Below are positions 41,834-54,901 of a stretch of DNA of 64,000 bases, piece after piece (position 1 is the first letter of the stretch; the number at the start of each line of letters is the position of its first letter). Under the pieces are notes generated by a model. The model was not told the origin of the DNA, made no database searches, and saw only the letters and a list, made by a program, of their open reading frames with translations. The translations under genes were made by a program, and so were the position numbers. The stretch comes from Diospyros lotus (Eukaryota; Streptophyta; Magnoliopsida; Ericales; Ebenaceae), in contig NC_068345.1 in assembly GCF_014633365.1 (NCBI RefSeq), forward strand, positions 14,702,058-14,766,057. Reading direction: 5' to 3'.

Positions 41834-44395
41834 TGTAACATCCCGCATCGAGCGATAGGAAAGACCGGAACAACTTACTCTGATGGACCTACTCGAACTT
41901 CCCAGGGTTCACCCATCCTTGAGCTTTCCCAGCTCAAGCATGCTTAACCTGGGAGTTCTTTACCTACATTCAGCCCAAAAGGTATCCAACTGGTATTGTT
42001 TCCTTCCCTACTTATCCTCGATATATACTACCATTCTCTAGGCTCTTAGATTATTACACAGATGCGGGGAGCCCATGACTCTCTTGCTGCATCCCAAATT
42101 TTCTGTAATATCTCAAATTTTCTAAAGAGCTCAAGAGTAATTTTAACTTGGGCCATAGGTAAAATTATCAAAAGATTTGGGACTTAAGTATAATTTCTTA
42201 CTGTTACCAGTACCGAATCGACTGTAGGGAATGTCGTGGAATGTAAATGTCTAAGGAAATTGATATGGTATTCACGAGTATTTCGAGATGCGATTTATGA
42301 AACTGAAAACGATTAAATCGGAGATAGTTTGGGTACAGTTGTGTTTTAGGCTGAAAAATCGAATGGTCGAAGGGGACCTTTGTGAAGCTGATAAGACCCT
42401 AGGGGTGGTCTAGTTTTGCGAGTGAGGCAACCCTGAGGTGTTTTCAAGTTGACAAAAGGTCCCATGCAGGCGCAGGGACGAAATTGGCCTTTATTGAGTA
42501 AATGCTGGTTAGTAATTTTGAAGAAATCGAGATTTTGGATGGCTTCGTGATAATTAATTGAGACTTGGAGGGTCCAAGTCCAAATAATAATTTCTTAAGT
42601 GGAATTTAAGAGATTTTGAAGTGTAAATAATGAGAAATTTTGAGGGCAGATGTGGAATATATATATATGTATGTATGTCATGGGGTCCAAGTTCGCAACA
42701 ATGTGTGTGGCCAAATTAATTAGAAAATATCTTTCTCCATTTGAGCATTTGGTAGAATCAGAGAAGTAGAGAGAGAGAAAGGTCAAATGAGAGATCTGAA
42801 GAGAGCTTGGAGATGGCTGATCGTGGTGGCCGGAGGTAGCGGCGACAGCTTGAAGCAGCAACGGCCAGCGGCGAGGGCAACGCTGGTTGGAGCGACTAGC
42901 AACAGGTCTACCATGGTGGTTGCGACGCTGGGCGGTGTTGCGAGCAAACGAGGTGGCCGACGATGGTTGCGGCGAGAACCGATTGAGGAGGCTCTTGAGG
43001 CGGTGGCCAAAGGCGGTAGCAGCATCCGGTGACGGTGATCGAGTGTGGGCTTGTGCATGGGAGGCTCATGATAGAGGACGCGGAGGCGTTGGCCGGTGGC
43101 GGCAGTTGTAGGGCCGGTGGTGTCGGCTGGCGGAGCTAGGCAGCATCGGCTGGCATGTTCGTGCGTTAGAAGAGGAAGTAGGGGAGGAAGAAGAAAGAAA
43201 AAAAAAAGAAAGAAGAAAAAAAAAGAAAAAGAAAAGAAAGGAAAAAGAAAAAAGAAAAAGTAAAAAAGTAGGGAAAATATGAAAAAATCTTCAAAAATTC
43301 TAGAAATTAATTTGGGGTTAGAGTAGCATGCCTAGAGCCAAAAAATTGATTGGACACACATTTTGAGGTCAAAACACACATATTGAGGAAGCTTGAGAAG
43401 CTAAGTCAAGGTGAGTAAAATTTTTTAAAAAATTTCAGAAAATTAGAAAAAATATTTTATGAATTGTTATAGAGAAATATTTAGTTTGAATTTATTGAGG
43501 AAAAATATGAAGAAATAGAGGAAAATTATGAGAAATTTAGGAAAAATAAGATATTGATATCCTTGGATAAATATGATGGCCCGGGTATGTTGAGGTTCCG
43601 AATTGAGCACGTTAGAAGCCTGACACGAGAATCAAAATATTTTGATATACATTCAAGGTAAGTGGTTCGACCCAAAACCCAATTTTAAGTAAATGATTTT
43701 ATCATGTTGTCATGCCTTGCTGTGAATTTGTCATGTGGATTGCATTTACATGCTATGATGAAATGTGCATATGTACACGATAATATTATTGATCATGCAT
43801 TCGTATAAGGATTTGAGAGTACGGGTCGAGATCGCTACTATTCCAAGGGTGCACCCATACACCTAGGCATGTTGTAGGAAGCCAGAAAAAATGGGGAATA
43901 GCATTAAGGTACGGTCGACTCAAACCAAAATGAAAAGGAAAAGGACATTTTGCATCCATGCACGAAATATGTTTATTGTACCCTTATTTAGAAAATTCAT
44001 CATTTAACTTGAGCTTTGTCCCTAGAATATTCAAACGTTCTGATGGAGATTGTAGCAGAAACAAGGATGAATGAGGCAATGAAATGGCACTTAGTAAAGT
44101 GCATGATATATTGATTGAATGTTATGTAGCCCATGTATTTAAGTTCTGCTACTTTTAATTCTGAACTTTTTGAATGATAATGATGTAAAACCTTATTTAT
44201 GGTTAATGTTAAAGTTAAGGTTTGATTCTAACTTCCGCATTTGATGCTTATGATGATTATCTTTCGAGATAAATGTATGAAAATTTTGGGATGGATATAA
44301 GGAATGATATGGTTTAGCATTAGTTTTGAAAGAAAAAATTTATTATCCTAGAATTGTCCTAAGTTATAACACGCCCAACAAAGTGGGTTGTTACA
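41834..44395 (+). mobile_element. 2.56-kb solo LTR carrying a 5S-like segment
   Basis: Starts TGTAACATCCCGCATCG and ends GTGGGTTGTTACA. Absent from the matching place in copy 2, so inserted after the duplication. Size and ends resemble the solo LTR at 5709-8256. A TATA-like run (ATATATATATATG) lies at 42658-42670, followed by a GC-rich stretch (42810-43170) whose short frames look accidental, and a long A/G tract (43170-43265). A clear 5-bp duplication is not visible (CAGAT / ATCTT). Confidence 0.75.
41896..41960 (-). ncRNA. 5S rRNA-like segment inside the LTR (not a complete gene)
   Basis: The minus strand reads AACTCCCAGGTTAAGCATGC, TTGAGC, 13 bp, then GGATGGGTGAACCCTGGGAA. Plant 5S rRNA has the same order with box A GTTAAGCGTGCTTGGGC and box C GGATGGGTGACC, and the same 13-bp spacing. 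The 5' third and 3' end of 5S are not recognisable, so it is a partial, diverged 5S-like region. Cassandra retrotransposons are known to carry 5S in their LTRs; this LTR is much longer and the 5S-like part is inverted. Confidence 0.7.
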
Positions 44396-44940
44396 ATCTT
44401 GGGGTTAGGCACGCTTGGAGAGACCTAGGTTATAAACCCCCATCTTGGGGAAAGGTCCTCGGGAGGAAGGAGAGCCTTCGAAGGTTGGCCTTATTGCTAT
44501 GAGGTGACAATGGGTGAGATCTTGGGGGTTATGGGGTGATCTGGGGGGTCACCAAAGACTTGATTGGATGCTTACATGGATGCCCAAGAGGGTTATCCAT
44601 GGGTACTCATGAATGAGGAGGTCGTGGCATAGTACATGGCGTGGCAAGGCACGAGGCATGGCGTGAGAAGGCATGCAAGTGTGTCGGTCGAAGGATGTGG
44701 TGATGTGGTGCACATAAGCGCGGAAGGCATGGTCGCGAATGATCGCATGGACATGAGTGTGTGGCAACATGTGGCATTATGAATGAGAGAGGGTGTGCGA
44801 AAGATTTTTTCTCGCGCGGGTGTGCGACATGCTACAGATGGCTAGTAGTGGATCACTTTAGAAGCAAAAAGGTGTGCGCGAATGGTCTACAGATGGCTGG
44901 CCAAGGATGTAGAAGAGTGCGAGTGGAAGGGCTACGACAT

Positions 44941-45167
44941 GAATTCAAAATTATATAAAGTAACTACCAAATGTTCAAAATTATAGAATTATATAAAGCT
45001 AGAACATTATAGAATAAAAAATTTGAAGTCATGAAGCTGAAGCCAAGGATAGACTAGGAATTCAAATAAAGCAGCTAAAGCAAGAACACGACCCATGTTT
45101 AAAAATAGTGTTCCACAAAAGGATAATGTTTCAAGAATATATGGATAAGTTTCTCTATGAAGACCAG
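44941..45167 (+). repeat. Displaced copy of the 47440-47665 segment
   Basis: AAAGTAACTACCAAATGTTC through GGATAATGTTTCAAGAATAT repeats what lies at 47455-47640 and 55080-55260, giving three copies in the window. It directly precedes LTR family X and shows that copy 1 was locally rearranged. Confidence 0.7.
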
Positions 45168-46735
45168 AATGCACATGACTGGAAAGGATTTTCTAATGTC
45201 AGAAGGAGTTCCGAAATGTCATCTCAATCATACCATACTAGATCTTGGCATAACTATCAAGTTTTGTAAGTTTGATCAATCCATGACTCTTACTTAATTG
45301 AGATGTTAGTAAGTAAAGGGAATATAGTACACGAGAATCAAAAGCCCTAATAGGCTTACTTGAAGTATGACTTCATTATTGATATGATTGTTATGATATA
45401 ATACTAGTTGTTACTCAGGACCTCTCAAGATACATTAAGGAGAATGAGAGATTCTCGTTATAGATCAAGGTGTTTGATCAACGTCAAAGTATTTGACGTG
45501 TCTCGATTGCTACTTAGTGGTGAACCTAGAAGGTCACACATATATTCGAGTGTAGTGGTAGATTAGTGATATAATGTTATAATTAATTATTGATTATCAT
45601 TAAGAGTTAATGATGACATCATTAAGAGTTAAAGGAATAGAATTAATTAATCGGAGTAATTGTGAAGAGTTAATAGGCATGCCGTTAAGAGTTAACGGGG
45701 GCCTTGATTTTATTAAGAGATAATGAAAAAGTTATCAAGAGTTAATGGCGAGTCTAGATGCATTTTATAGAAAGTTGGGACAAGGGAATATTGGCAGTCG
45801 ACTAGCCTTGGAAGCAGTCGACCAAACCTTGACTAAATCGATCGACTGGTTCAGAATTAGTCGATCAATCCTTTTTGACTTGGTGTAAATCGGTTGACCA
45901 TTTCTTACAGTGAGGGTCGCGTTTGGGAACGGTCTCTTGTTGTTTTTGTAACGGAATGGAGCGACCGTGTGCTAGAGAAAGATGAGAGGAAGGACGACAT
46001 CTAGATGGCATGCCTCTCATTCTCTCTTATTTTTCCCTTCTTTCTCCTAGTTGGTCTGTCCACTTTGGTGTGTGGGTGAGGGCTAGGGTTGGATATTTAA
46101 GAGAAAATGAAGAAAAGCGTTTAAGCTCTTGCTGCCTTTGTTACTATTGCTCTCTCTCGGGTGTTAGCATTCTTTATCTTTTAGATTCCAAAACTCCTCA
46201 TCTCTTCTTACTCCCCATTGCTCTTTGTTTCTAATTGCTATTATAACAATTCCATTCCAAACAACAATGAGATTGTTTGGAATAGGATTCTTATATTCTC
46301 TTGAACCAATTTATAGCCACATCACCTGCAAGAAGCTTAGTTAGCAGATAAGTTTCTTGCAGACTTTTCCCATTGCTTGGAGCATAAATTGACTAGGGCC
46401 CTTGTGCAAGCGAGGGTCGGGCTAGTCATCCGATTTTTCATTCGGATTAGTTGGTGATTGTTCGGGGGCTATTTTTGGGAGCTTTTAATGAGGACAAAAG
46501 TTGTCTCGGGCATATTTCAACATCTTCATCTTCAACAAAATCCTTTAGCGAGGTATAACATCTAAACGCCCTATGGATAGTTTCAGTTTTTGTTACATAT
46601 GGTTGTTAGATACCGAGTTTTGCAAAGTGATCTTATTTTTTTCTACTACTTATTTTATGTTGTTTTCAAAAAAAATTTGAAAACTGGCTAAAGCCCTTAC
46701 ATAAACCACCAAATGTTGGCATTTCCTTTCATCTT
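45168..46735 (+). repeat. LTR family X, direct copy
   Basis: Matches the reverse complement of 37900-38880 from its start. Contains the palindrome cluster (45590-45750), several GTCGAC motifs (45790-45900) and GGATATTTAAGAG (46091-46103) as a possible TATA region. The right end is set only by where homology to copy 2 resumes. Confidence 0.6.
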
Positions 46736-47207
46736 TCGTGCGTGGGTTTGTGACAGGCTGTGGGTGGCAATTAGCAGATGGCTATGGGTGTGGAACGGTG
46801 CACATGAAAGATGACTGCCCATGGAAGGATGGCGGCAGGTGCGGAGGTTGCGAATGGGTAGTACGATTGCATGAGGCTTCTGGAAGCATGACAACGTGGA
46901 AAAGTCTTTTGCACAGTCACAAGAGGCTTCTGCGTGAGAGGCTGTGCCCCTTTGCACAACCAAAGACCCTTGCACAAGGTTGCTTCCCCTTCCCCCTCTT
47001 ATTTATAGGAGGGCCCAGCTTGCTGCGCCTTTGCCCTTTTTTTCTTTTTATTATTATTTATTTATTTTAAGTTGGTTTTGGCCTTGGCTTATGGCTTTGG
47101 GAGAAGGTGTCCAACGAATGCTCGTCTGACCATAGGCACATTTCATGAGGGCCTTCCTGGGGACTTCTCTGGGGGAATTGTTTCGAAGGCCAAGTTACAA
47201 CACCTAT

Positions 47208-48459
47208 TAACCATTATAATAGGATTGATTTTTGACAGCGATTTATTTTGGTATTTGGAAGCAATTGGAATTGCCGCTAAAACTCTTACCGACAACTCCA
47301 CAATTGCCAAAAAAATCTTAAGTCAAGAAAGGTTTTGGTGATAATTAAAAAGAATTGTCAGTAAATACAACAAAAATTGTAGCCAAAAATCTTATCTAAG
47401 GTGGCAATAAATTGTGCCTATTAAATTGCACAATTTAATAGGCACAATTTATATGAAGTAACTACCAAATGTTCAAAATTACATAATTATACAAAGCTAG
47501 ACATTATAGAATTAAAAATTTGAAGTCATGAAGTTGAAGCCAAAGATACGAGTAGGAATTCAAATAAAGCAGTTAAAGCAAGAACATGACCCATGTTTGA
47601 AATTAGTGTTTCACAAAAGGATAATGTTTCAAGAATATATGGATAAGTTGCTCCTCAAAGACCAAGTGGATGGACATGCATTAATTGTGAAATAACTGAT
47701 AAACTTGCAATGCACCACTATTAATCCTATACCGGACATCCATGGATGTTTGTCTCCCAAGATGCAACACTTCTTCCAAGAATTAGTATAGCACAATACT
47801 AACCTTGTCAAGTGAAACCAACCTTGATTGTACTCTTCTTGATCGGAGGAAAGAGATTAAAATCTCTTGTACTTGGATGTAATAGAGGATTATGGGAGTA
47901 TATTGGAGGAGGAACATATGAAAATAATAAACTTGAATTGATTTTGGATTATAGAAATAGAATTGGAGGGGTCCTATTTATAGTTTCCAAGTGTCCAATT
48001 GTATATTGTTTTGTCCAGATTCACCTATCTTCATATTGCATCTTTTTAGATTTGGGTGCAACCAAGCGGTCCAAATTGCACCATTTCGTCAAAGTCCGCA
48101 TCCTTTACCATGTACATTTCACATTCGAATGGACGTGTCCCTTCACCCGCACCTTGTATGAATGGTTATGTCCTCTCGGCACCCCACTGTATAGAGGCAT
48201 GCCACGTACGCGCCTCCTAGATGCCTCTACCACATCATTGCCATGTTGGTTGGTTGCCACGTCATCGAGCCACTCAACTATGCATTTTTGGAGCATTTTC
48301 CCCAAAAATTGGATTGGGAGTTGACTCCCAAAATCCATAATCAACTCCCTGCATCCTTAGTCGACTATGGAAAAAATGAGAGCCTATTACGCAGAGTCAA
48401 TCTAATCAAGAGCCATTTTTGAACAGTCGACTCCCACTCGATGACAATCGACTTCAACT
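47208..48459. other. Duplication copy 1, non-coding part
   Basis: 47208-47720 matches 54113-55350. 47740-48455 has no counterpart in copy 2 and includes AGTCGACTATGG / CAGTCGACTCCC motifs. It may be another LTR piece; no gene is seen. Confidence 0.45.
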
Positions 48460-49580
48460 TTCTAGAAGTCAACTTTAGTGACTAGAACGCACCATAGGAC
48501 GTTTTTCAATGCGAGATTATTTTCCCATATTAAAGGACACATAATAACTTGGAGACTCTTCCAATTCATATGTTTAAGACCCATTAATTCCAACATAGCC
48601 TGCATCATTTTGAGCCATGAGCAGCTACGATAACCTAGGTCTAGCCTTTTATGCGAGATCCATACTAGATCAAACCATTTTCATGATTGCTTGCACCCTT
48701 TCAAGTGACTATCATCCCTAATGACTCCTAGACCAAATCTGGTGACCCTCAGCTCTTGCTGTCTGTAGGTAATGGATGACAGATCCAGCGACTCTTGACT
48801 TCATATCTAATTTATTACTAATATTTTTTCTTTTTCCAACATTATGAATTTAATTAATGTTGAACATAAATTCAAAAAATCAAACACATTTTCAGTTTTC
48901 ACTTTCATTTTCTTGAGAATTCACAACAAAATCAAACAATGTTTTCAAATTTCATTTTCCTCAATAGAAATGAAAATTAATGAATTGGAAAGAAAACAAC
49001 ATATTGGAATATAATGAACATTTTTGACAGAGTTTTGAATTGATTCCTAAGGAAGACAAAAATATCTTATCATTTCCCTTAAATCTTTACATATGCATAA
49101 TTAAGATTCTAAATGAGATAGCAAATCAGAAATACAAATAAAATAAAAATAGTGAGGGACATTTGCTAAGAACAAACCGTTAGAATATCAAAGTAGAAAC
49201 ATAACATGAAGCTTTCTCTTCTGATGAAGAAATTGAGGAATGATTTGAATTGACTATACCTTGTTTAGAAAATGCAGTGTCAGTTGTTCAAAAAAAATTA
49301 GTGACAGAGATGTTATCAAATTCTCTAGGGTCATTCTCTGCTTGAAAATAGTCTTCGACTTCACTGCCTACAAATAGTTAAAGAGGAACAAACAAAACAA
49401 ATTCTTCCAAGTTCTAGTAATTGCTAATGTAAAGAAGATAAAATAAAAGAGTTTCCTTTTTCTGGTTCTATGCAACCAAGCTGCCACCACGATTAATCCT
49501 TCGCATGCTTCTCATACTTTTTAAGGGTTGAATCAATCTTTTCCAGTAGGATCTTGGAATTTGTCCCTAGCTGTTGAAAG
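48460..49580 (-). pseudogene. Exon-like block, copy 1 (unidentified gene, broken)
   Basis: Matches 55660-56790 in copy 2. A candidate exon at 49260-49367 (minus) has acceptor TTTGTAG and donor GTATAG and reads SEVEDYFQAENDPREFDNIS before a frameshift. Upstream (49490-49575) lies QLGTNSKILLEKIDSTLKKY, cut off by the copia insertion at 49581. I do not recognise the gene. Confidence 0.35.
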
Positions 49581-49649
49581 TGTAAGACCCTACTAATTTA
49601 ACAGAATGGGAAGTGAGATAGGGAGATGGGTTGGAGATGGCCTAATGTT

Positions 49650-51300
49650 TAACGATGAGTTGTCCAGTTATAGTTATGTGTACTTGTTGAAGTACAAGTC
49701 TAAAGCTCTTGAAAAGTTTAAGTCACTTAAGGTTAAAGTAGAAAACCAAGACATGAAAGAGTATTAGGATACTTTGATCAAATCAAGGTGTTGAATACTT
49801 GGGTATTGAATTTAATGATTACCTCAGGACTAGGGGTAAAATATCTCAATTGTTTCCTTTCGCCACACCACAACTAAATGGGGTTTCTAAGTGTAGAAAC
49901 TGAACGCTATTGAACATGATACGCTTAATGATTTGTTATATCGAGTTGCCAATTTCTTTATGGGATATGCTCTTTCCATAGTTATATATCTCTTGTTCAG
50001 GGCACCGACCGAATTTATCGAGATGATGCCATATGAGATATGGTATAGGTAACAACATAGTCTTAAGTGTGTTAAGATTTGAAGTTGTCTAAATAAATAG
50101 GTTAGAGTCCCAATCTAACAAAGGTAGTTTTGTGGGGTATCCTAAAGATTGTTTAGGGTATTATTCCTAGTTCCTAGTGATCAAGATCGTTGATTAGTAG
50201 ATATGTCATATTCCTGATAAAAGGGTTTATATAGGAATGTGTTATTCAATGAAAAGTAGAAAATGAGGAGGTGTCCTCAGAACCACAGATCAAACCTAGT
50301 TCAAAAGCCAATCCTAATCCAATTGGTCCAAGTAATGTCATCACACAAGGACCTTGTAGATATGGTAGAGTATTTCATACTCAAGAATAATAAGGATCAG
50401 TTGTGGAGAAGATACAAGAAGTGTTCCTGTATAGAGATAATGATCAGTTGACTGATCCTACCAGTTATGAGAAGGTGATATGTGATATCGATTTCAAGAA
50501 ATAGCATGAAGCTATTTATTCCAACCAAGTCTGGACTCTAGTGGATCTACTTGAAGGAATGGTTCCTATAGATGGCATGTGGATCTACAATAGGAAGATT
50601 GGTACTAACGAGAAAGTGCAAATATTTAAAGCACGACTAATGATGAAAAGGTATCATCAAGGGCAAGTAGTTGTCTATGATGAAAATCAAGATTGTGTTC
50701 TTGAATGATTCATGAAACAACCGTGAGTCTTTTAATCATTAGATTGTAATAAAGTGTGCAAACTTAAAAGATCCGTGCTTGGCCTTAAGGGATTTTCAAG
50801 ATCTTGGAATAATGGGTTTTGGTATTAAGATCAAAGAGTTTAGTTTTTATTAGAAATCCGGATGAATCTTGTGTATACAAGAAGGTTAGTGGGAGTGCTC
50901 GAGCCTTTCTTACCTTGTGTATGGATAATATTCTTTTTATGGGAATCAATGTTAGCATGTTGATGTCAAAGTATGGATGTCCAATAAATTCTCCATGAAA
51001 GATTTGAGAAAGGTTATCTATGTCTTGGGAATCCACACTTATGGAAATAAAGTGAGGACACTAATAGGTCTTTACAAAGCCTGTGCATAGAGAAATTGCT
51101 AAAGGGATTTACCATGGAAAATTCCAAGAAGGGCTTCATGCTCGTTCGGTATGGAATTCTACTTTCTAAAGAGATGTCTCCCATGGACACTTAATAAGGG
51201 AATGCACAAAGAAAATAGAAGTTTCTTAAGATTGAAGCGCCAAAAAGCATAGAGGGTCCTAAGGGTATCATATGTTTTTCCTATGGCCAACCGAGATATA
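49650..51300 (+). pseudogene. Copia integrase/RT remnant
   Basis: Fragments readable across all frames: YSYVYLLKYKSKALEKFKSL (integrase), MMPYEIWYR, IVFLNDS, SNKFSMKDLRKVIYVLGI. Stops every few dozen codons and internal deletions. The RT active site region is degraded. Same order and wording as 62.2-63.8 kb. Confidence 0.75.
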
Positions 51301-51351
51301 TTTTTAGAAAGTTCCCAAAGAAGACTATACCAAGCAAGTCAAAGGAGAAAG

Positions 51352-51698
51352 TGTTAAGACCCTACTGATTTGACATATGATACAGGTTACTTTGTATGTT
51401 CTTGGTATATTAGTTTATGTGTTAAGTGATTTAGATGACACACACTGTTATGTCTTACACATTGGTCGTGAGGTTGGGTTAAAGATCCATGAACTGGAAT
51501 ATAGATTGATGATGGCTACTTTACTGGGTTATTTCAATTGTAGTAGGAGATGTGATTTAAGTGTAAGGTGACCATAGGGACAAAGGAGCTTGGAGTAGAT
51601 TCATCAGTGTTGAAGCTTTAGGACTTTGATCTTATCCTTTTATCCGTGTATCATGTGACTGTTGACTTTCATAGGTAAGCACCATGAAGGGGATTGCA
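51352..51698 (+). repeat. 3' LTR of the truncated copia
   Basis: 347 bp from TGTTAAGACCC to about GGGGATTGCA, where homology to duplication copy 1 begins. The right end is approximate. Confidence 0.55.
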
Positions 51699-52587
51699 TT
51701 GCAATGGTATGAAGAATGGTGGAATAATACTAGCATTGATAGATGCATGCTGGTTCATTAATAATTATGGAACATAAACGTGAAGCTCTACAATAGTATT
51801 TGTTTGCTATCTTCACTAATCATGTTGTTCCACGTGGAAAATGCTAGTATATGTTCTCTAGTATAGCTCCACGGTTCTACTTCTACATTCAATTTTATAT
51901 TAAAACATGTCATCAATAAATAAGATATACTTTTTAGTAAATAAATAAAGAAACATATAAGGGTATTCATATTTATTTGTTTTTTTTTTTATTAAACATT
52001 AAGTTTAGGTATATTCAACATTAATGTTGGAGGGGAGGGTTTATGAAGGAAAGAAAAGGACCAGAATACTTTTTGTCTATGGCTAATGTATGGAAGCACA
52101 GAAAAGGAATTGTTTCAGCATTTTCGTAACATTTTTTTTATCCTGAAATGTTAAAAAATACTAAAAAAAAAAAAACGTTTCCAAACAGTTTTTATAATTT
52201 TGAAACATTGGATGCTTCCCAGTATTGAAAAAATATTTAAAAAGTGTTTCCAATTTGGAAGCATATTTCTATTCTACAACCACGTTAGAGATAAAGCAAT
52301 TCCATCTATGATGTCCCGACAATCACGTGAGAAATAAAAATAACTTGTATTTATATTTACTTGAATGGATGATAGAATTTATATTTATATTTGATTGAAT
52401 AATTATTTTTTATAATTTTCTATATTAAAAATTATATTTATAAAAAAATCTCTTTATTTTTTTATTTACGCATTTCTTTACGTCTTTGTTTCTTATTTTA
52501 AAAAAAATGCTATTTTTCCATTTTCATTTTGTATTGTATCTATTTTATATCTCAATTTTTGTGCAACTTAGTTGCCCATTTACCTAT

Positions 52588-54107
52588 TGTTGTTGTCAGA
52601 CTATAACAATTGAATTTGTATATTGGAGAACCTTGGCAAATAGTCGGCAGGGCTAGGAGAGACGTAAGAGCAGGGAGTCATTGAAGGAGATCAGTAATTG
52701 AGGGCTCGACCTATTGTCCGAAAAAGCAAAGGAAAATAGCACTGGAGAGGCAGGGGTGTCTCAATTGGGTCTCCGAATCATGCCTATAGTGTCCATGGAT
52801 GAGTCTTCTAAAAGGTCTGCAAGACAGAAGACAATTAGAAGGCACGTGAGAATTTCTCCCGCATGGGGCCCTCCATTGCCTAAGTCAGTATAGGTCATGA
52901 AGAAATAGAAATGCAGTAAAATGCAGCATGCTCGGGTGTATTGCATGGATGAGATTCCGGGGGCATTATGAGAAGGTGCATGGGTGAGCAATGAGAGTGA
53001 GCTGTATACGTAGACCCTTCGGGTGAGTGACATGGAAGGGTAGAGAGAGAAAAGTTTTATGGTTGGAATGGCTTGTTAGAAGTCAAGGGGTTAACAAGTA
53101 TTTTATAGAGGTCGATTGTGACTGGGACACGTGATTGGCATGTGACATGCAAATGCATGCGCATGACTCACCTGCTACATCCATTGGTCTCAGGGTTAGG
53201 TACACATGGAGGGACCTAGGCAAGAACCTCCCTTCCCGACGGGGAAAAGTCTTTGGGAGGAAGGAGAACCTTTGGAGGCTGGTTTATCACCATGAGGCAA
53301 CAAAGGGTGAGTTCTTGTGGGTCTTTGGGTGATCTAGGAGTTCATCGGAGACTTGACTAGATGCTTACATGGATGCTTGTGATGGTCATCTATGGGTACT
53401 CGTGAAGAAAGAGGTCATGGCACAATGTGTAGCGTAGCAAGGCACGAGGCATGGCGTAAGGAGGCACGCGGGTGCATCAGCCAAATGACATGTAACATAT
53501 GGCACGCATAGCCATAGAAGGCATGGTCGCGGGTGGCTGCATGGGTGCAAGTGCGCGGCGGCATGTGGCATTGTGCGTGTGACTGGATGCGTGAAAGACT
53601 TTTTCACTCTCGGGTGTGCAGTAGGCTGTAGATGGCTGGCAGTGGATGATTGCGAGAGTGGAAGAGTGTGCACAAATGGTCTGTGGATGGCTAGCCAAGG
53701 ACGCATAAGAGTGCGTGTGTAAGGGTTGCAGCAGGTGTGGAGGTTATGAGTGGCTAGCGCGGCCACAAAAGGCTTTCGGAAGTGAGGCTATGCGGAAGAG
53801 CCTTCCGTACGACTGCAGAAGGCTTTTGAGTGAGGAGTTGCACCCCCTCGCATGGCCAAAAGACCTTTGTGCAGGGGTGCTTCCCTCTCCATTTCCTATT
53901 TATAAGAGGGCCCTGCTTGCCGCGCCTTTTCCCATTTTTTTCTTTTTATATTTATTATTATGATTTTATTTTAATTTGGTTTTGGCCTTGGCTTTTGGCT
54001 TTGGAAAGAGGTGTCTTGATGAATGCTCATCTAGCCACGGGCACATTTCACCAGGGTTTTCCTGAGGACTTTTCCAGGCCAACTATTTCGAAGGCTAAGT
54101 TACAACA
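52588..54107. mobile_element. Solo LTR in duplication copy 2
   Basis: 1,520 bp, TGTTGTTGTCAGAC to AAGTTACAACA, flanked by CCTAT (52583-52587) and CCCAT (54108-54112). The same insertion site as in copy 1 shows it was present before the duplication. Confidence 0.85.
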
Positions 54108-54176
54108 CCCATTAATCATTACAATAGGATTGGTTTTTGGCTGCATTTTATTTTGGTATTTGGCAACTATTAAAAT

Positions 54177-54901
54177 TAGGTTGGCAATGATTTGGTTTGG
54201 TTTCAATTTTTTCTAAAACCATAATCAAATCAAACTTAAAGTACTAAAACTAGAACCAAAACATCACCCATTGGTTTTAAAAATTAAAAACTATAATCAA
54301 ATCATTCAGTTTCGGTTCGATTTCGGTTTTAATCATGATTTTTTTAGTTTGATTCATATTAACAAACAAAGACAAACTCTTGCAAGTAGCATTCATAAAA
54401 AATTTTGATAACTCCACAACAAACAAAGACAAACTCTAATAAAGTTACATTTTTCTTGCATAAAGTTACAAATTAACTTCAAACTTTTTGAATATAATTA
54501 TTTGATTGATAAAAATAAAATAATTTAAGATTAAATTTTATTTTTATTTGTTAATTAATTTATAAATGTTAAATATTTTATATATTTGTAATGCATTAGT
54601 TAAAATACTTGTAAAAAAATGCATTAGTCAATATATATATTATGTGTATATATAATATATTAATATAAATAAATATTATATATATATATGTATATTCGGT
54701 TCGGTTTGGTTTGATTACTCACACATTCGGTTCAGGTTTTGGTTTAAGTTTAGTAAAAATCATAACCAAACCATACCCATTGAAACAGTGTTCGATTTTT
54801 TCCCAAACCAAACCATTACCCAGTCAAATAATTTTTAACTGCGTTGACCTATTTGGTTTCTATTCGATTCTCCACGATTTCGGTTGCAATTGCCATCCCT
54901 A
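54177..54901. mobile_element. hAT-type MITE specific to copy 2
   Basis: 725 bp; left end TAGGTTGGCAATG, right end read inward TAGGGATGGCAATTG. Flanks ATTAAAAT (54169-54176) and ATTGAAAT (54902-54909) match 7 of 8. The corresponding place in copy 1 (about 47262) is uninterrupted. The interior includes a TA-rich microsatellite at about 54630-54692. Confidence 0.85.

Larger units (their letters stand above)
41270..47202. mobile_element. Solo LTR in duplication copy 1 (itself interrupted)
   Basis: Starts TGTTGTTAGCAAAC and ends AAGTTACAACA with target duplication CCTAT (41265-41269 and 47203-47207). Without its two insertions it is about 1.5 kb like the copy at 52588-54107. Orientation is ambiguous: TATA-like boxes exist on both strands (41781-41789 minus, 47004-47013 plus). 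Confidence 0.8.
40362..49580 (+). repeat. Tandem segmental duplication, copy 1
   Basis: Aligns with 51699-56812 in the same orientation: shared blocks include GGTGGAATAATACTAGCATT, CATGTTGTTCCACGTGGAAA, the solo LTR described separately, CATGAAGCTGAAGCCAA, GAGCAGCTACGATAACCTAG and the exon-like block near 49260-49575. Copy 1 has extra insertions at 41834-44395 and about 44941-46735. Confidence 0.85.
49581..51698 (+). mobile_element. Truncated Ty1/copia element at the duplication junction
   Basis: Begins with only about 25 bp of LTR (TGTAAGACCCTACTAATTT), jumps to integrase core sequence, and ends with a fuller 3' LTR (51352-51698) starting TGTTAAGACCCTACTGATTT after a purine tract (AAAGGAGAAAG). 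No target duplication, as expected for a rearranged copy. It belongs to the same family as the copia at 62218-64000. Confidence 0.75.

Noticed and set aside
41896..41960. A functional 5S rRNA gene
   Set aside because: Only box A to box C and nearby sequence match; the ends and many bases differ, and it sits in an LTR.
42783..43111. GC-rich overlapping frames on both strands (for example RDLKRAWRWLIVVAGGSGD)
   Set aside because: They lie inside a solo LTR, occur in several frames at once because of GC-rich composition, and show no domain.
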